DNA of 64,000 bases from Erigeron canadensis (taxonomy: Eukaryota; Streptophyta; Magnoliopsida; Asterales; Asteraceae). The DNA lies in contig NC_057762.1 in assembly GCF_010389155.1 (NCBI RefSeq), positions 2,157,513-2,221,512 of the forward strand. Direction: 5' to 3'. The translations under genes were made by a program, and so were the position numbers. This document shows positions 1-11,893 of this stretch, one piece after another (positions within the stretch are counted from its first letter, which is position 1; every line of letters starts with the position of its first letter). The notes below the pieces were generated by a model. The model saw only the letters and a program-made list of their open reading frames with translations, had not been told where the DNA came from and made no database searches.

Positions 1-823
1 TCTCACTCTGTCCGTCTGTCTACAGATGGTAGGCTGTGCTCATATCGATTCGTGTTCCCAAGGCTCGTTGCAGCGATTTCCAAAATCCTGAGGTAAATCG
101 TTTATCCCTATCACTAATGATCGATACTGGAACGCCATGTTTAGCTACAATCTCCTTAAGATACAGATGCGCGTACTGCTCCATTGAGTAATCTTCACGT
201 ATGGGTATGAAATGCGCTGACTTGGTTAGTTGATCTACCACCACCCATATTGCATCCTTACCACTACTCGTTCTTGGTAACTTTGTGACAAAATCCATAG
301 TAATCTTTTCCCACTTCCAACTGGGCAGTTATGGTTGTGTTAGCAGTCCTCCTGGCTTTTTATGTTCTGCCTTAACCTTTAAACACGTTAGGCACTTGCT
401 CACATAGACCGCTACGTCGTTCTTCATTCCTGGACACCAAAGTAGATCTCGCAAGTCTTGATACATCTTATCTATCCCTGGGTGAATAGAATATCTTGCT
501 TTGTGCGCTTCGTCCATTATCAGCTTTCTTAGTCCTCCATACATTGGTATCCACAATCGATCACAAAAATACAGTCCTCCATCATCTCTTTGAGTGAACT
601 GTTCTATCATACCTCCCACTCCTTCTCTGTCAACATTCTCCTTCTTGTTTGCTTCTACTTGTGCCCCAATCACTCTATCTTTCAGACTGTTGTGCACGGT
701 AATGCTCATAGCTCTAATTCGTCTTGGTCTAACTCTCTCCTTCCTACTCAAGGCGTCTGCTACTACATTTTCCTTCCCGGGATGATATCGAATCTCACAA
801 TCGTAGTCGCTAAACAACTCTAG
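1..823 (-). pseudogene. pol: integrase of gypsy element A, 3' end beyond the window
   Basis: The HHCC zinc-binding domain is visible in the frame at 817-329 (HP...H spacing and CLTCLKVKAEH). The integrase core follows from 298 (MDFVTKLP with the first catalytic Asp, then SDRDKRF with the second). The catalytic Glu and any chromodomain lie beyond position 1. Stops at 329-331 and 20-22 break the frame. The 20-22 stop is preceded by a Leu where the family has Pro-Gln, so adjacent CCG-CAG has apparently become CTG-TAG. This is clearly a pseudogene. Confidence 0.85.
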
Positions 824-2233
824 TCACCGTCTCTGGCGCATATTAATATCTTTCTGTGTGAAGATATGCTGAAGGCTCTTATGATCTGTGTATATCACAC
901 TCTTGGTCACATACAGATAGTGTCTCCAACATTTGAGTGCAAAAACGATAGCTCCCAACTCCAAATCGTGTGTCGTGTAATTCTTCTCATGAATCTTCAG
1001 TTGGCGAGAGGCATATGCAATAACCTTGCCTCGTTGCATCAGCACACATCCTAAGCCTTGACCCGACTTGTCGCAATAAACAATAAAATCTTCGGTTCCT
1101 TCTGGAAGACTTAAGACCGGCGCATTACATAACTTCTCCTTCAAGATTCTGAAAGCTTCTTCTTGTTTCTCTCCCCATTCGAAACTTCTATCCTTGTGTG
1201 TCAACAATGTAAGTGGTTGTGCGATCCTTGAGAAGTTCTCGATAAATCAGCGGTAGTAGCCTGCTAAACCAAGAAACTGTCTGATCTCAGTCGGCGTCTC
1301 TAGCCTTCTCCAATTCTTTACTGCTTCTATCTTACTATGATCAACCTTAATTCCATCCTTGTCAACTACATGACCCAAAAACTTCACCTCTTCTAACTAA
1401 AATTCACATTTCGAGAATTTTCCATACAACTTTTCAGCCCTCAGAAGTTCTAAAGCTTCTCTCAGATGGACTTCATGCTCTTTCTTAGTCTTCGAGTAGA
1501 TGAGAATATCGTCAATGAAAACAATGATGGACTGATCTAAGTAGGGCTGACATACGCGATTCATCAGGTCCATAAAAACAGCAGGCGCATTTGTTAATCC
1601 AAATGGCATCACTAGAAACTCGAAGTGTCCATATCTTGTGCTAAATGCTGTCTTTGGCACGTCCTCTTCACGAACTCTTAGTTGATGGTAGCCTAAACGA
1701 AGATCGATTTTCGAGAAGTACTTTGCGCCTTGCAACTGATCGAATAGATCATCAATGCGTAGTAAAGGGTATCGATTCATAACTGTTAACTTGTTTAGCT
1801 CACGATAGTCAATGCACATGCGAAAAGATCCGTCTTTCTTCTTAACAAATAATATCGGTGCACCCCATGGTGAAGAACTCGGTCGGATGAAACCCTTGTC
1901 TTGTAGCTCTTGTAATTGTGTCGCGAGTTCTTGCATTTCAGAAGGAGCTAAACTGTATGGTGCCTTTGCTACTGGAGTTGCATCAGGTAGGAGATCAATT
2001 CGAAATTCAACTTGTCGAGACGGAGGCCATCCTTGAACATCATCAGGAAATACATCGGGGAAATCACGGACTATTGGGATATCGGCTAGTTTGATTACTT
2101 CGGTTGCCGTGCTCATTAGGTTTCGTCTGTGAGACTCGGGTTGTTCACCTTGGATTTCTAGTACGTCTCCCCTACTTAAGGGTATTCTAAGGATTTTTGC
2201 GCGACATACAATGGTAGCATCTACCAGGGATAA
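824..2233 (-). pseudogene. pol: reverse transcriptase and RNase H of gypsy element A
   Basis: This stretch encodes the RT palm and fingers followed by the RNase H domain. Visible motifs on the minus strand are the RT start region (DFPDVFPDD), [19 protein letters not shown], the MPFGLTNAP block and the catalytic [10 protein letters not shown] near 1500. RNase H starts near 1080 with [10 protein letters not shown], where the second copy at 58-59.5 kb reads CDASG. Stops at 1397-1399, 1247-1249 and 824-826 interrupt the frame. The copy at 58090-59567 has sense codons TGG, CGA and TGG at these three places, so all three are G-to-A or C-to-T nonsense changes. Confidence 0.9.
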
Positions 2234-3980
2234 CTAATCCATCCCCACTATTACATCAAAGCTAACCATTTCAAATGGGACTAAGTCTATATAGTATGAA
2301 TGAGTATCGAGTGCTAGCACACATTTAGGCACAATTTGGTCAAGTTTAGAGATTCCACCACTAGCTACCTCTATTTCATAACATGCATAAGTACGAATGG
2401 GTTTCACATTAATAGTGCACACAAAGTTAGTGGAGATAAAGCTGTAGTCGGCACCCGAATCGAATAACACAGTAGCTAGATGATTGTTTAAGAGAAATGT
2501 ACCCGTGACAACGTTCGAATCGTTAGCGGCTTCCAAAGCATTCAAAGCAAATACTCGGCCCCTGGCCTGCTGGGCTTGGTTAGCTCTTAGTGGATTTGGT
2601 GTTGCAATCTGTAGAGGATTCTGATTGGCTGCGGCTGGGGCGGGTAGCCTAACAATTCTTGGGCAAGCATTGCGGTAGTGCTCAGTACTACCACACTCAT
2701 AACAAGCTCTTGGATTAACTGGAGGATTTCTAAAATTTCTTGGAGCGACATTTAGTGGTGCTGCTGGGACTCGGGCTGCTCTGCAATCTCTAGCCAAATG
2801 CCCAAACTTCTGGCAGTTCTTACAAAATCGACATAGCACTACTGTTGAATGATGATAAGTGCAAGTAGCACACTGAGGAAATTGGCCAACATATGCCTTC
2901 TGTCCCGGTTCAACTGCTGCAAACACCTTTCCAACTCTGACCCTCTTATCAGTTCTGAAATCACTCCTCCTACTAGGTTCACCAAAGTCCCTCTTCTTCT
3001 CTCCAGATTTAGTCAGTGTTCTAGCTCTAACTAGGTCATCAGTCATAGCACTGGTCCTTCGAATGGCCTCTTCAATCGAGTAAGGAGGAATGCCAGTCAC
3101 AGTGTTATGAATGTGAGGAATGAGGCCATAGATGTATCTCTCAATCAACTTAGACTCGGAAGTCACCAAGTGAGGTACCGATCTAGCCAACTCTTGAAAC
3201 TTGCTGGTATACTCTGCATGACCAGATCCCACCATGGTGTGGTGCCAAAACTCTTGTTCAATCTTCTGCATCTCATTCAGTGGACAAAAGCGGTTCTTCA
3301 TCATTTCCTTAAACTGATCCCATGGTGTTTCCAAAGTAGCAGTTCTTCCACAGGCTCCTAGCAAAGTATTCCACCATGACAGTGCATCATCGGTGAATGA
3401 ACCTCTAGTGAATCTCACTCTTTGATGAGATGGACATTCACTTATGTCCATGACTGCTTCCAATTTCTCCAACCACTTCATAAACACGCTTGCCCTTCCT
3501 CTTCCATTATAATCCGGTGGACCACACTTCTTAAACTCGGTGTAACTGCAACCTTTTCTCTCCACAACATACTCCTCATTCCTGGGAAACCTTCTGGGTC
3601 TAGGGCCTACATACACACCTTCCCCAACAAACTCCACTTCGGGGTCAAAATTTTCTGGTTCTTGATTCACTTGTTGCGGTGCAACTCTTACTGGTTCAGC
3701 TTCAACTTCGGTTCTGATTCGGAACAGCACCCATTGCGGCAGTCACTTGTTCGATAATAGTAGGCATTGAAGCCGCCAACTGTTCAGCAATGATAGTGGC
3801 CAAATCAGGGTTCTCAACGTGACCCATGCCATCACCACGGCCACCACGACCTCTACCACGGCCTCTTCCTTGCTGAGCTCCACGACCTCCTCTCGGGTTG
3901 CCACGACCACCTCCAGGGTTACCACGACCAACACCATTATCTCCAGCTTCGACATTCGGGTTTGCTCTTGTTCGCACCAT
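2234..3980 (-). pseudogene. gag: gag and protease of gypsy element A
   Basis: Gag is the particle structural protein and the C-terminal part is the aspartic protease. Translation starts at the ATG at 3980 with a basic stretch rich in RG/GGR repeats (roughly residues 18-45). It must shift frame near 3720 to continue into a 498-residue frame containing the retrotransposon gag helical domain (around 3560-3000). That frame then has cysteine clusters (CXXCXXXXHXXXXC type, around 2860-2800, and CYECGSTEHYRNAC near 2700) and the protease signature LFDSGADYSFIS near 2450. The stop at 2234-2236 stands where a Trp would be expected after VGMD, consistent with TGG to TAG. The frameshift near 3720 and this stop make it a pseudogene. 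Confidence 0.88.
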
Positions 3981-4882
3981 TTTCCTATATCAGCAAAAGA
4001 TGGGATCGGCGTTAGAATGAGGAAATAGTCGTTTGTGACGTCATTTACGCACTCTCAAACACACTCGTGTTAGTTTTTCTAGAATCCTATACACTTATAT
4101 TTTCATTATCGCATGTAGCTCAAGAAATCAAGTATTACATCTGAAGGTGAGCATTATCATCATATCAATCATGCAGTACAAAGTAACATTACAATAAGAT
4201 ACTCAATTCATGAAGGATAGTTCGCGAGGTAAATAACATAACCATTTCAATTTAAATTTAATTTTTAAATCCAATTAACTTTTGACAGCCAGAATGTGGT
4301 CCGGATCTAACACCTACATCCGTTGCACTAGCGGTGTATGTATACGGGGTGTACCAGCGGTTAACCTCCACACCTCTAGTACATCTAATGCAAGGTCGGT
4401 TCACGGTACTGATACACTCCCTAAGTATTGGCAAAGGTATGTATACAGGGTGTACCAGCGGCTAACCCTCTACCCGACCAACACCTATTGAACATGCCAG
4501 AGTTGCTACCACACTCTAACCATCTTAGGCACGATCCATGTTGCCATCAAGTCCATAGAAAATATACCACACGCGAAAAGTTGATCAGGCTTTTCTGTGA
4601 TGATATATCGTCGTACTTCCTTGCTAACAACACATCATTTCACTAACTAATTATCATTATTTAAATTCAATCACATCTCATAGTTCGAATACCAATAGCA
4701 TGAGTACACGTGGCAAGGTAGCATGGTTCTAAGGTCTGCACATGAATGAATACAATAGCATGAATATCGCAGATATAGATAAGATCCATAGAGGTTGAAT
4801 GCACACATATTTCCTATCATGCATGCTACGTGCGGTTCCTAAGTTATAGTCTAGGCAAATCCACCTAATTCACTATAACCAC
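3981..4882 (-). other. untranslated leader of gypsy element A
   Basis: This noncoding stretch lies between the PBS and the gag ATG. It contains two near-identical direct copies of a short motif (GTATGTATAC[A/G]GGGTGTACCAGCGG) near 4336 and 4438. I see no convincing coding sequence in it; short open frames on the plus strand here are judged spurious. Confidence 0.6.
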
Positions 4883-4895
4883 GGCTCTGATACGA
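4883..4895 (-). other. primer binding site, initiator-Met tRNA type
   Basis: On the minus strand the sequence is TCGTATCAGAGCC, matching TGGTATCAGAGCC (complement of the plant initiator tRNA-Met 3' end) at 12 of 13 positions. It sits three bases inside the end of the LTR, as expected. Confidence 0.88.
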
Positions 4896-5385
4896 ATCTG
4901 TAACACCCCGACTAAGGCGGAAAACTCGGGATGTAAGATAAAGCACACGCGCACATAGATGTTATATAGGAATACTAAATGAGTGCATAGAATAGGCATA
5001 AATTGTCATTTACATAGTTAAACAAGCATAAGAGAAGTCATCCCACACATGTTTAATCGAGCATTCAAATAAAGATGAGATAAGTTCCCACGCAGGGGAA
5101 AAGGTTAGGCATATTGCCATCAAGCATAAACAAGAGCATGCAAACTTCAAAACCTAGCCTGCAGTCTGCTAAAAGTCCTATGCTACCATTCCTAGCCACG
5201 ATTAGCTTGAATACCTGAAAGGAATACTTAAACGTGTCAACACAAAGGTTGGTGAGTTCGTAGGTTTGAGTTCATAAACAGGATGTATAAAAACGTTTTA
5301 TGCCGTCAATAGAATTCGAGAGTAAAGTAGTATAATGTGGCTAGAGACCAACTTGCACATAAGTAAGTGTTTGTATATAATCTTG

Positions 5386-5560
5386 CACAAACAGTCATCA
5401 ACATGACCGGCAAGTATGTATAAAGCGAGCACACACAATCCTCACCAGGACCGGCTAATATGTATAAGCGAGCACACACAATCCTCAACAAGAACGGCTG
5501 ATATGTAATAAGTGAGCACACACAATCCTCAACAGGACCGGCTGATATGTAACAAGTAGT
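5386..5560. repeat. 43-44-bp minisatellite inside the LTR
   Basis: About 3.5 tandem copies share GAGCACACACAATCCTCA (near 5427, 5470 and 5514) followed by AGGACCGGCT-like sequence. The spacing is 43-44 bp. Confidence 0.8.
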
Positions 5561-6139
5561 CAGATGGCCAAAGAGTAGTAAAAGCAGTTACAAAATATAT
5601 AAAAGCATATGTAGTATTCCTTTCACCCCAAAACATATATCTATTTGAATCCAAGTATGTCTTGATGTCAACCTAATCACATGTCATTGAGCATAGATGA
5701 ATACATGTATTAGTTCTTGTGATTAATTATACACTGAGTTGTCCTTGATGATCTGATGATTTGGTCCCTTAAAGATCTTTGAACGCTTTGACTCAAAAGT
5801 GTTTTACATAAACTAGGCCCGAAATGAACGTCTTTGAACTCACACATAAGTACTTATCGTAATAATGAGTTGTATGTGCCTTTAATAATGATCATTTAAC
5901 CTTAAGAACTCAATTTAGTTGCTCATAGAATTCGTACTTTAATGATCAAGATAGAACATATCCTTAATGTGCTCAATTAGGGTTTGCACTATAATCGTTG
6001 TTCTAGATCAATTCATGAATTAGTTTTGATGTTAATGTGTAGCTTTAGATGTGTTTAATCGAATGAAAATAATGTTATGAACTTGGTTTGGTGTTAAATG
6101 ATCAAGTACGGTGTGTTACAGAACATGTTCATGTTGTTT

Positions 6140-6460
6140 TATGATTGCACAAAATCGTCCTAGGGTTTGGGGTTCAAGACCGTCCCTCAGGCTTGGCAAG
6201 ATCGTCCCATGGTACAATGCTCAGGATCGTCCCATCTTCCTCTCCAGATCGTCCTAGCTGCTAGCTCAAAGTCGTCCTAGTTACTAGCTCGAAGTCGCCC
6301 TCGTTACTTGCTCAAGATCGTCTCATGTATATCAAGGGTTTCAAGATCGTTTGAAGGCTTATGAAGTCAAGATCGTCTTAGCCTCTCACTAGCCAAGATC
6401 GTCCTAGTTTCCAAGTATGAGGACAAGTGCACAAGATCGTTTGAAGAACAAGTGTTTGAG
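6140..6460. repeat. dispersed AAGATCGTCCTAG motif array in the LTR
   Basis: About 14 degenerate copies of AAGATCGTCCTAG occur at irregular 20-30-bp spacing. The homologous part of another LTR (33020-33170) holds a tighter 17-bp array of the same motif. Confidence 0.75.
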
Positions 6461-6575
6461 CTAAACCAATCCAAAGGATCGATTACCCATTAAACGTACC
6501 AACAACATCATAACAACACCATACGAAATCGAGCAAACAAAACCGTGAACCAATGGGCTGACCAGGACGATCTTG

Positions 6576-8892
6576 ACCAGATACCCAACCCTTGCTAATT
6601 TCTGAAAAAGTGCACATTTCTTTTATTGATTCAAACTGATTGGCCTTAATTTGTTTCTTCCATTCCTTGACCAGATACCCAACCCTTGCTAATTTCTGAC
6701 TTTTGCTTTCAGTTATTAGAGGCAACTGATCAACATTGCCAGTTTCTAACATTTCATTAGTATCAGTGGCCAGCTTCTCATCAGTAGCCATGGCCTTCCC
6801 CAGCTTCAGTACTGGTGGCAGCAATGATCTAACTAGCATCAGTACTAGTTGCAGTCCTTACCACAATCTCCTTCCCTGAACCTGGAGCTTCAACAAGAGT
6901 GCGAGGGGCTCTAACTGATCTTTCCCCCTTGGTAGCATCTAGTCCTTGCCTGATTGCCTCAAATTCTGCATGACTGGTGGGCAAGCGACCTAGAGGCTTC
7001 CATGATTCCACAGTCTTGCACTCCTTGAAGACTCCACAGATGATTCGAACTGTCCTCCACAGATGGTTGATTTCTTGAGATTGAGTCATGACATTTCCAC
7101 AAGTATCTTCTTGACTTTTCAGAATTTGTTTAAGTATATGCAACTCATCTGGGGAGAGCCCAGTTGCCGGCACTTCCTTTACAACTTCTTTTTCCTTTTC
7201 TTTGCCAGCTTCAGTGGTCAGTTTTTCAATAGCGGTTGTGTGATCAGATACCTTGCTGGCCAATGTTTCCAGACTGCACCTTAATTGATTGATCTCAGAT
7301 GTAATGGGGGTGAGATCAACCTGGGGTGCTGCAGTCTTGGTGATCTCAGATATCACCCTTTCTATCAGATTATTTTCCCTTTCAGCCAAGGTATTTTCAA
7401 TTTTCTGACCAACTGAAGTGGCCAACTGGTTGCCAAGCACAACAACATCCAGACCAGGTCTGTCAACAAGCAATTTGACCTGTCTTTCTAATTCTTCAAC
7501 TCAACCTCTGATGATCTGACAGTATTGTTCAGCAGGTTGGTGATGGATGTGTGTACCTTTGATTGAGTTAAGTCAAAAGCTTCCTTTAAAGAAGTAGCCA
7601 GTGAATTGCAGCTGATGACCAACTCGTTGAGCTTCCTGAATACCAAGTCCTCATTTCCAGAGAACTTGTTAATCCCCAAATCAACCACCCTTACATTTGT
7701 TATATGATCCTTGTGGTATTTGGAGAGGGACTTGGTATTCTTGTCCAGTGTCTTATGAATATCCTCCACCCTTAAATTTGTTATATGATCCTTGTGGTAT
7801 TTTGGAAGTTAAGTGGTGAAATTGAAACTTGTGGTTCTTGGGGCTGAACAAGGAGAGAAGGGAGCTGATCAAGTACAGCTGCATCAGCCATCTCTTGGTC
7901 AGATTCAGTCTCAGATGAATCCGAATATTCAAGCTGAAATTCACCCTCATTTATGCCAAGATCCATAAATGTTGGGGGTGGCTGAACAAGTTGTTCAGAC
8001 TCCTGATGACCAGTTTGAGTTTCCTCAATGGTTTCATCAGTTATAGGATTCGTTTCCGAAGCATCTTCTCCCTGGATAGAGGTAACTAGAGCCTCAACTA
8101 CCACTGCTCTTTCCTCAGTTGCAATATCATGGGTTAGTGATTCTGAAACCATGATCACTGGCTGTAACTGGCCAGATGTAGCAAGTTCTGATCTAGATCT
8201 TCTTCGATTCTTGGTAGATCCTCTTGCCTTTGGAACAGCATGGATACCTGTGGGGAGATCTCCAGGTTCTGCAACAGTCACAACACCTGCAGACGAACTG
8301 GTAGGTCCCTCATTATTTTGAGGCCCGCCCAGTTGTCTTTCTGACTCACCTAGTGGTGGTACATCAGTTTTAGAGAATGCTAGCAACATTCTTGGAGGAA
8401 TCTGGACCTCATCAATTGTGGACACAAGGTTGTCCAGATTTCTCAATAATTCTGGCACAGAGTATAAAGATTGTGTGTTTTTGTATTCCTCTCTACCCAG
8501 AATTAACTTGAAACAAAGAGATAGAAATCACAAAAATGGGATACAAGGACCCCTGTTACCTTTTAATTTAAACACCAAGCTTCTGAAAAAGATGTTTGTG
8601 AAGTCTACCCTTACTCCATTCCACAGGCAGTATGCATTTCTGCCTGGAAGGAGTTTATCTGGTCCAAACCACCAGAACTCCCACCTAAACTTTCTACCAA
8701 GTGGACGATGAAGTACTTCCAAGATGGTGAAAGCCCTCTCATTGTAATTGGTCCCTTGGTCTTCAGTACACCACCCTTCAGGACTTCTTTATTGCCCATA
8801 TCAAGGAAGACCTGGAGAAAGTTGATATTTGGGGAAATCACCACTGGATGCTCATCTTGTCTCCAGTAATTGAGGTTAAGGGCATCTTGTCT
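6576..8892 (-). pseudogene. env-like ORF fragment of a SIRE-type or related retrotransposon
   Basis: Minus-strand frames at about 8890-8540, 8458-7781, 7769-7488 and 7473-6576 read as one eroded protein. The N-terminal part holds a WKYFIVHL...SSGGLDQ block that resembles WKLLAYYLL...STGYDQ in the extra ORF of the inner copia element at 18.7 kb. The middle is acidic and Ser/Glu-rich, and the C-terminal part has helical, coiled-coil-like segments. Env-like ORFs of this type follow pol in SIRE elements; their function is unknown and the name env is historical. It is cut sharply at 8893 by the outer copia element and at 6575 by a gypsy LTR, so no parent element remains. The lineage assignment is inference from weak similarity. 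Confidence 0.6.
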
Positions 8893-8989
8893 CTACGTAT
8901 ACTTCGTGCTTCGTGCCACGTATACTTCGTACTTCGTACCACACGAACTTAGTGTTATTTCATTTGATTTGTTTACCGAAAGATTCGAA

Positions 8990-11893
8990 ATGACGACTAT
9001 ACCAGCTGTCGCAAACTCTCCTAATGCCCTACTTATCAGCCAGATGATCATGCATGATCATGAGGTTGGTCGTGGAAACACACCTCCAAAATTGTTCCGT
9101 ATGGAAAATTATTGGATGTGGAAGAGACGTTTTGAAGACTACATTCGTCTCACTGACATGGAAATGTGGCTTGTGATAACTCAAGGTTTTGATTGGCCTT
9201 CTTATGAGAAGAATGGAGTGATCGGTAGGTACACTTATGCTGATATGCCGATTGAAGAACGTAAAAGATATGCAATTGTGGGAAAGGCCTTGTCCACTCT
9301 TACTATGGCCTTGCCTCAAGATAGTGTACATTTGTTCAAAAAGTACACTACTTCAAAGGACTTATGGGACGCTCTTGAAAGATATTGTAAGGGCGATGTA
9401 ACCTTGAAGAAGAATCGTATCAAACTCCTGAAGCGCCAGTATGAAGCCTTTAATGGACTGAAAGGAGAATCTCTTGACGAGATTATTATTCGATTCAGTC
9501 ATTTGACCACTGAGTTGTCGTATTTTGAGGTTGTTTATCCTCAAACTGAGCTAGTTGATAAGTTTTTGGACTCATTTCCTAAGACATGGACTGATTATGT
9601 TCATCAACTTCAAGATGATCAGGAATACAGTACATGGGACTTTGAAAAGGTAGTTTCCAAGCTGAAGAACAGAGACATGAAGAGAAGAATTAAAGATACT
9701 CACTCGGATTTCACACAAGATCCATCTTTATATCATGCTAAGTCTGTTCATTTAGCAAGTTCTAGCTCGGGAAACAATGCATTTCTAAGTGGTGCAAAAG
9801 CTACTCCAATAGTAGATGCTGACGGTATTGCTGGATATGTTGGTTATGACAATGCACATGCGAATGTTAAGAGCAATGTACAATCTTTCCACTCTATGCC
9901 AATGAGTATGAGTTCTACAGAAGGTAGAATGAGTGTTTACTCAGCCTTTTGTAATGCTCATGAAGCATTTATCGGAGGAAAGATTACTGATCCTGCAGTA
10001 ATTGATGAGGATTACAATCAGATAGATCCTGATGATTTGGAAGAAATGGATCTACAATGGCAGCTAGTTATGCTCACTATTAAGGTCAGAAGATTCACTC
10101 AGTGAACTGGGAGACCTATAGGTAATGGCACTAAATGCTTTGACAAATCCAAGGTGAAATGTTATAACTGCAATGGATTTGGTCACTTTGCAAGAGAATG
10201 TCAACGACCTAAGAGGATTGATAATACCATTGCTGGTCGTCTAAATTACAATGAAGGCGGTATTACTCCGAGTAATCATAAAATGCAAGCAATGATGACA
10301 TATCCTGCTACTCCACAACAGCTAGTTTCGTTACCATTTTCGGAGTCAAAGGCTGTTGTTCAGAATCCAGATGGTACTTATCAATGGGATACAGAATCCG
10401 ATGATCCCTCGAATCATGCCTACTTGGTAGAATTATATGATGAGGTAGCTGCAACAATCGATTATGCTGTATACTCAAGTGAAGAAAGTGCATCTGAGAT
10501 AGTTTAGAAGAATGTATGTAATGTTGCTGAGACTGTAAGATCTGAGAGTGAACAAATGACAGCAGTGAAAGCATCTGAAGAAAAGGAAGAGTCATCGAGT
10601 CCTGTTCATGACATTTCTATGAAGAGCATTGAAGAGCAAATGAAGAACTTCGTGATACCTGAAGGTATGACAACTGAAGACTTTGTTGCATACATGGCAG
10701 ATTGCAAGGCTGTAGATCAGAAGCTATCTTGTTCTTTGTCTTCTATAATTGACGTTTGTAAAATGGTGTCAGATTTAAAACTTGAGATATTGAAATTGAA
10801 AGAAAATTTAACTAGTTTAACTGCTGAAAATGTTATTCTTAAGAAGGAAAGTAACGTGACTAAAGATTCTGATTTACTTCTACAAAAAGATCATCAACAA
10901 ACTGAATTAGGTTTTAATCCAAATGAAGTAGTATACTATACATTGAAGGACTGTGATACAGTTTTCTATGATAAAGAAGTATCTATAAATAGGATTGAAC
11001 CTAAATCAAAAATTGATAAAGTTTGGTGTGTGGAAAATAAAGAAGAATGGTTAGCTGAACAAATTCCATATAAGGATAGATATTATGCTCCTTTTAAAGC
11101 AGTAAGAACTATGGAAGAAGCAATACAGACGCTTGATACCATAAATGAAATGAAGGAGTATGGTATACCAATCCCTGAAATAGAAAATGGTCAATATAGA
11201 AAACAACAAGTAAAGAAGTGTTATACTTGTCGTGAGAAAGGCCATATAGCTATTGAATGTCCAAATAGGAAGGTCAAGAATCCTAAGAATGACAGTCAAG
11301 TCAAGTCAAAGGATGTTAGTGATATTCCTAATACTAAAAGGAAGGGTAAATTAGTTGAACAAGTAGTTTCACCAAAATTTATGAGTGCATATAAAAGAGA
11401 TTATTATGAGGAATATGCAAAAAGACATCCTTATAATAAAAATGCACAGAATTATGTTCAGTTACTGAGAAATGTGTCATATGGTGAGTCTACGGTTACA
11501 GATCAAAGGATAAATTTCAATAGATCTAAGACTCCAAAACGACAGGGACCTTCACAGAATACTACTTCTAGTAGTGTAAGTCCGAGTCGTTCTCGTACAC
11601 CTCAAAGGAGTAATTCACCTAGGAAGATGGCTCAACAATTTCGATCTCCTCCTTCTAGAATCAATAGTTCGTCTAAATTCTATGATCGATTAGGGAGTCA
11701 ACCTATATTCGGTACTCACTCACCAAGGAATTCACCTCCTAAGACTCGTTTCACTTCACCTAAGAAACAGTCTGTGACACCATCCTCATCCAAGGCTCCT
11801 TTACAGAGCGATGGATATTGGACCGAGTTGATCATTAGAGATGAATTCGGAAAACCTAAGCCTCAAAAGGTTTGGGTTCTATTCAGAAACTAA
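8990..11893 (+). pseudogene. gag: gag of outer copia element
   Basis: The start is the ATG at 8990, which matches the inner element's gag start at 27613; the open frame upstream of it is leader. The N-terminal half carries the copia-type gag helical domain (LFKKYTTSKDLWDALERYC near 9330-9400). A CCHC zinc knuckle (CYNCNGFGHFAREC near 10160) and a second one (CYTCREKGHIAIEC near 11220) follow. The C-terminus is rich in Ser, Arg and Pro (SPSRSRTPQR-like). In-frame stops at 10103-10105 and 10505-10507 break it; the second is CAG to TAG when compared with the inner copy. The final stop at 11891-11893 is conserved in the inner copy and looks like the natural end of gag. Confidence 0.88.

Larger units (their letters stand above)
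1..6575 (-). mobile_element. Ty3/gypsy element A (chromovirus-like), truncated at both ends
   Basis: Read on the minus strand, this is one LTR retrotransposon: 5' LTR (4899-6575), primer binding site (4883-4895), a 0.9-kb leader, gag from 3980, then protease, RT, RNase H and integrase running off the left window edge. Domain order PR-RT-RH-IN defines Ty3/gypsy. The RT motif [10 protein letters not shown] and gag with an Arg/Gly-rich N-terminus suggest the Tekay/Del chromovirus group, but the chromodomain would lie left of position 1, so the lineage is inferred. The U3 start of the LTR is missing because an unrelated env-like fragment abuts at about 6575. The reading frame is broken by at least six stops and one frameshift, so the copy is dead. 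Confidence 0.9.
4899..6575 (-). repeat. 5' LTR of gypsy element A, U3 end missing
   Basis: The LTR ends at 4899 with ...GGGGTGTTACA on the minus strand, directly before the PBS. The distal part (about 5640-6560) aligns by eye with the LTR remnant at 32540-33300, which continues to a TATA box and a TGTAACA terminus at 34253. That shows this LTR has lost its U3 start. The plus strand reads GTGTTACA at 6113-6120, which mimics an LTR end, but homology continues past it, so I place the break near 6575. Confidence 0.75.

Noticed and set aside
4282..4646. Plus-strand ORFs of about 70 codons in the element A leader
   Set aside because: They lie in a repeated noncoding leader opposite the element and show no family features.
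5306..5521. 71-codon minus-strand ORF in the LTR
   Set aside because: It is a translation of the 43-44-bp minisatellite.
6113..6120. GTGTTACA as the outer end of the element A LTR (giving a 1.2-kb LTR)
   Set aside because: Similarity to the other LTR at 32.5-34.2 kb continues past this point to about 6560, so it is probably internal.
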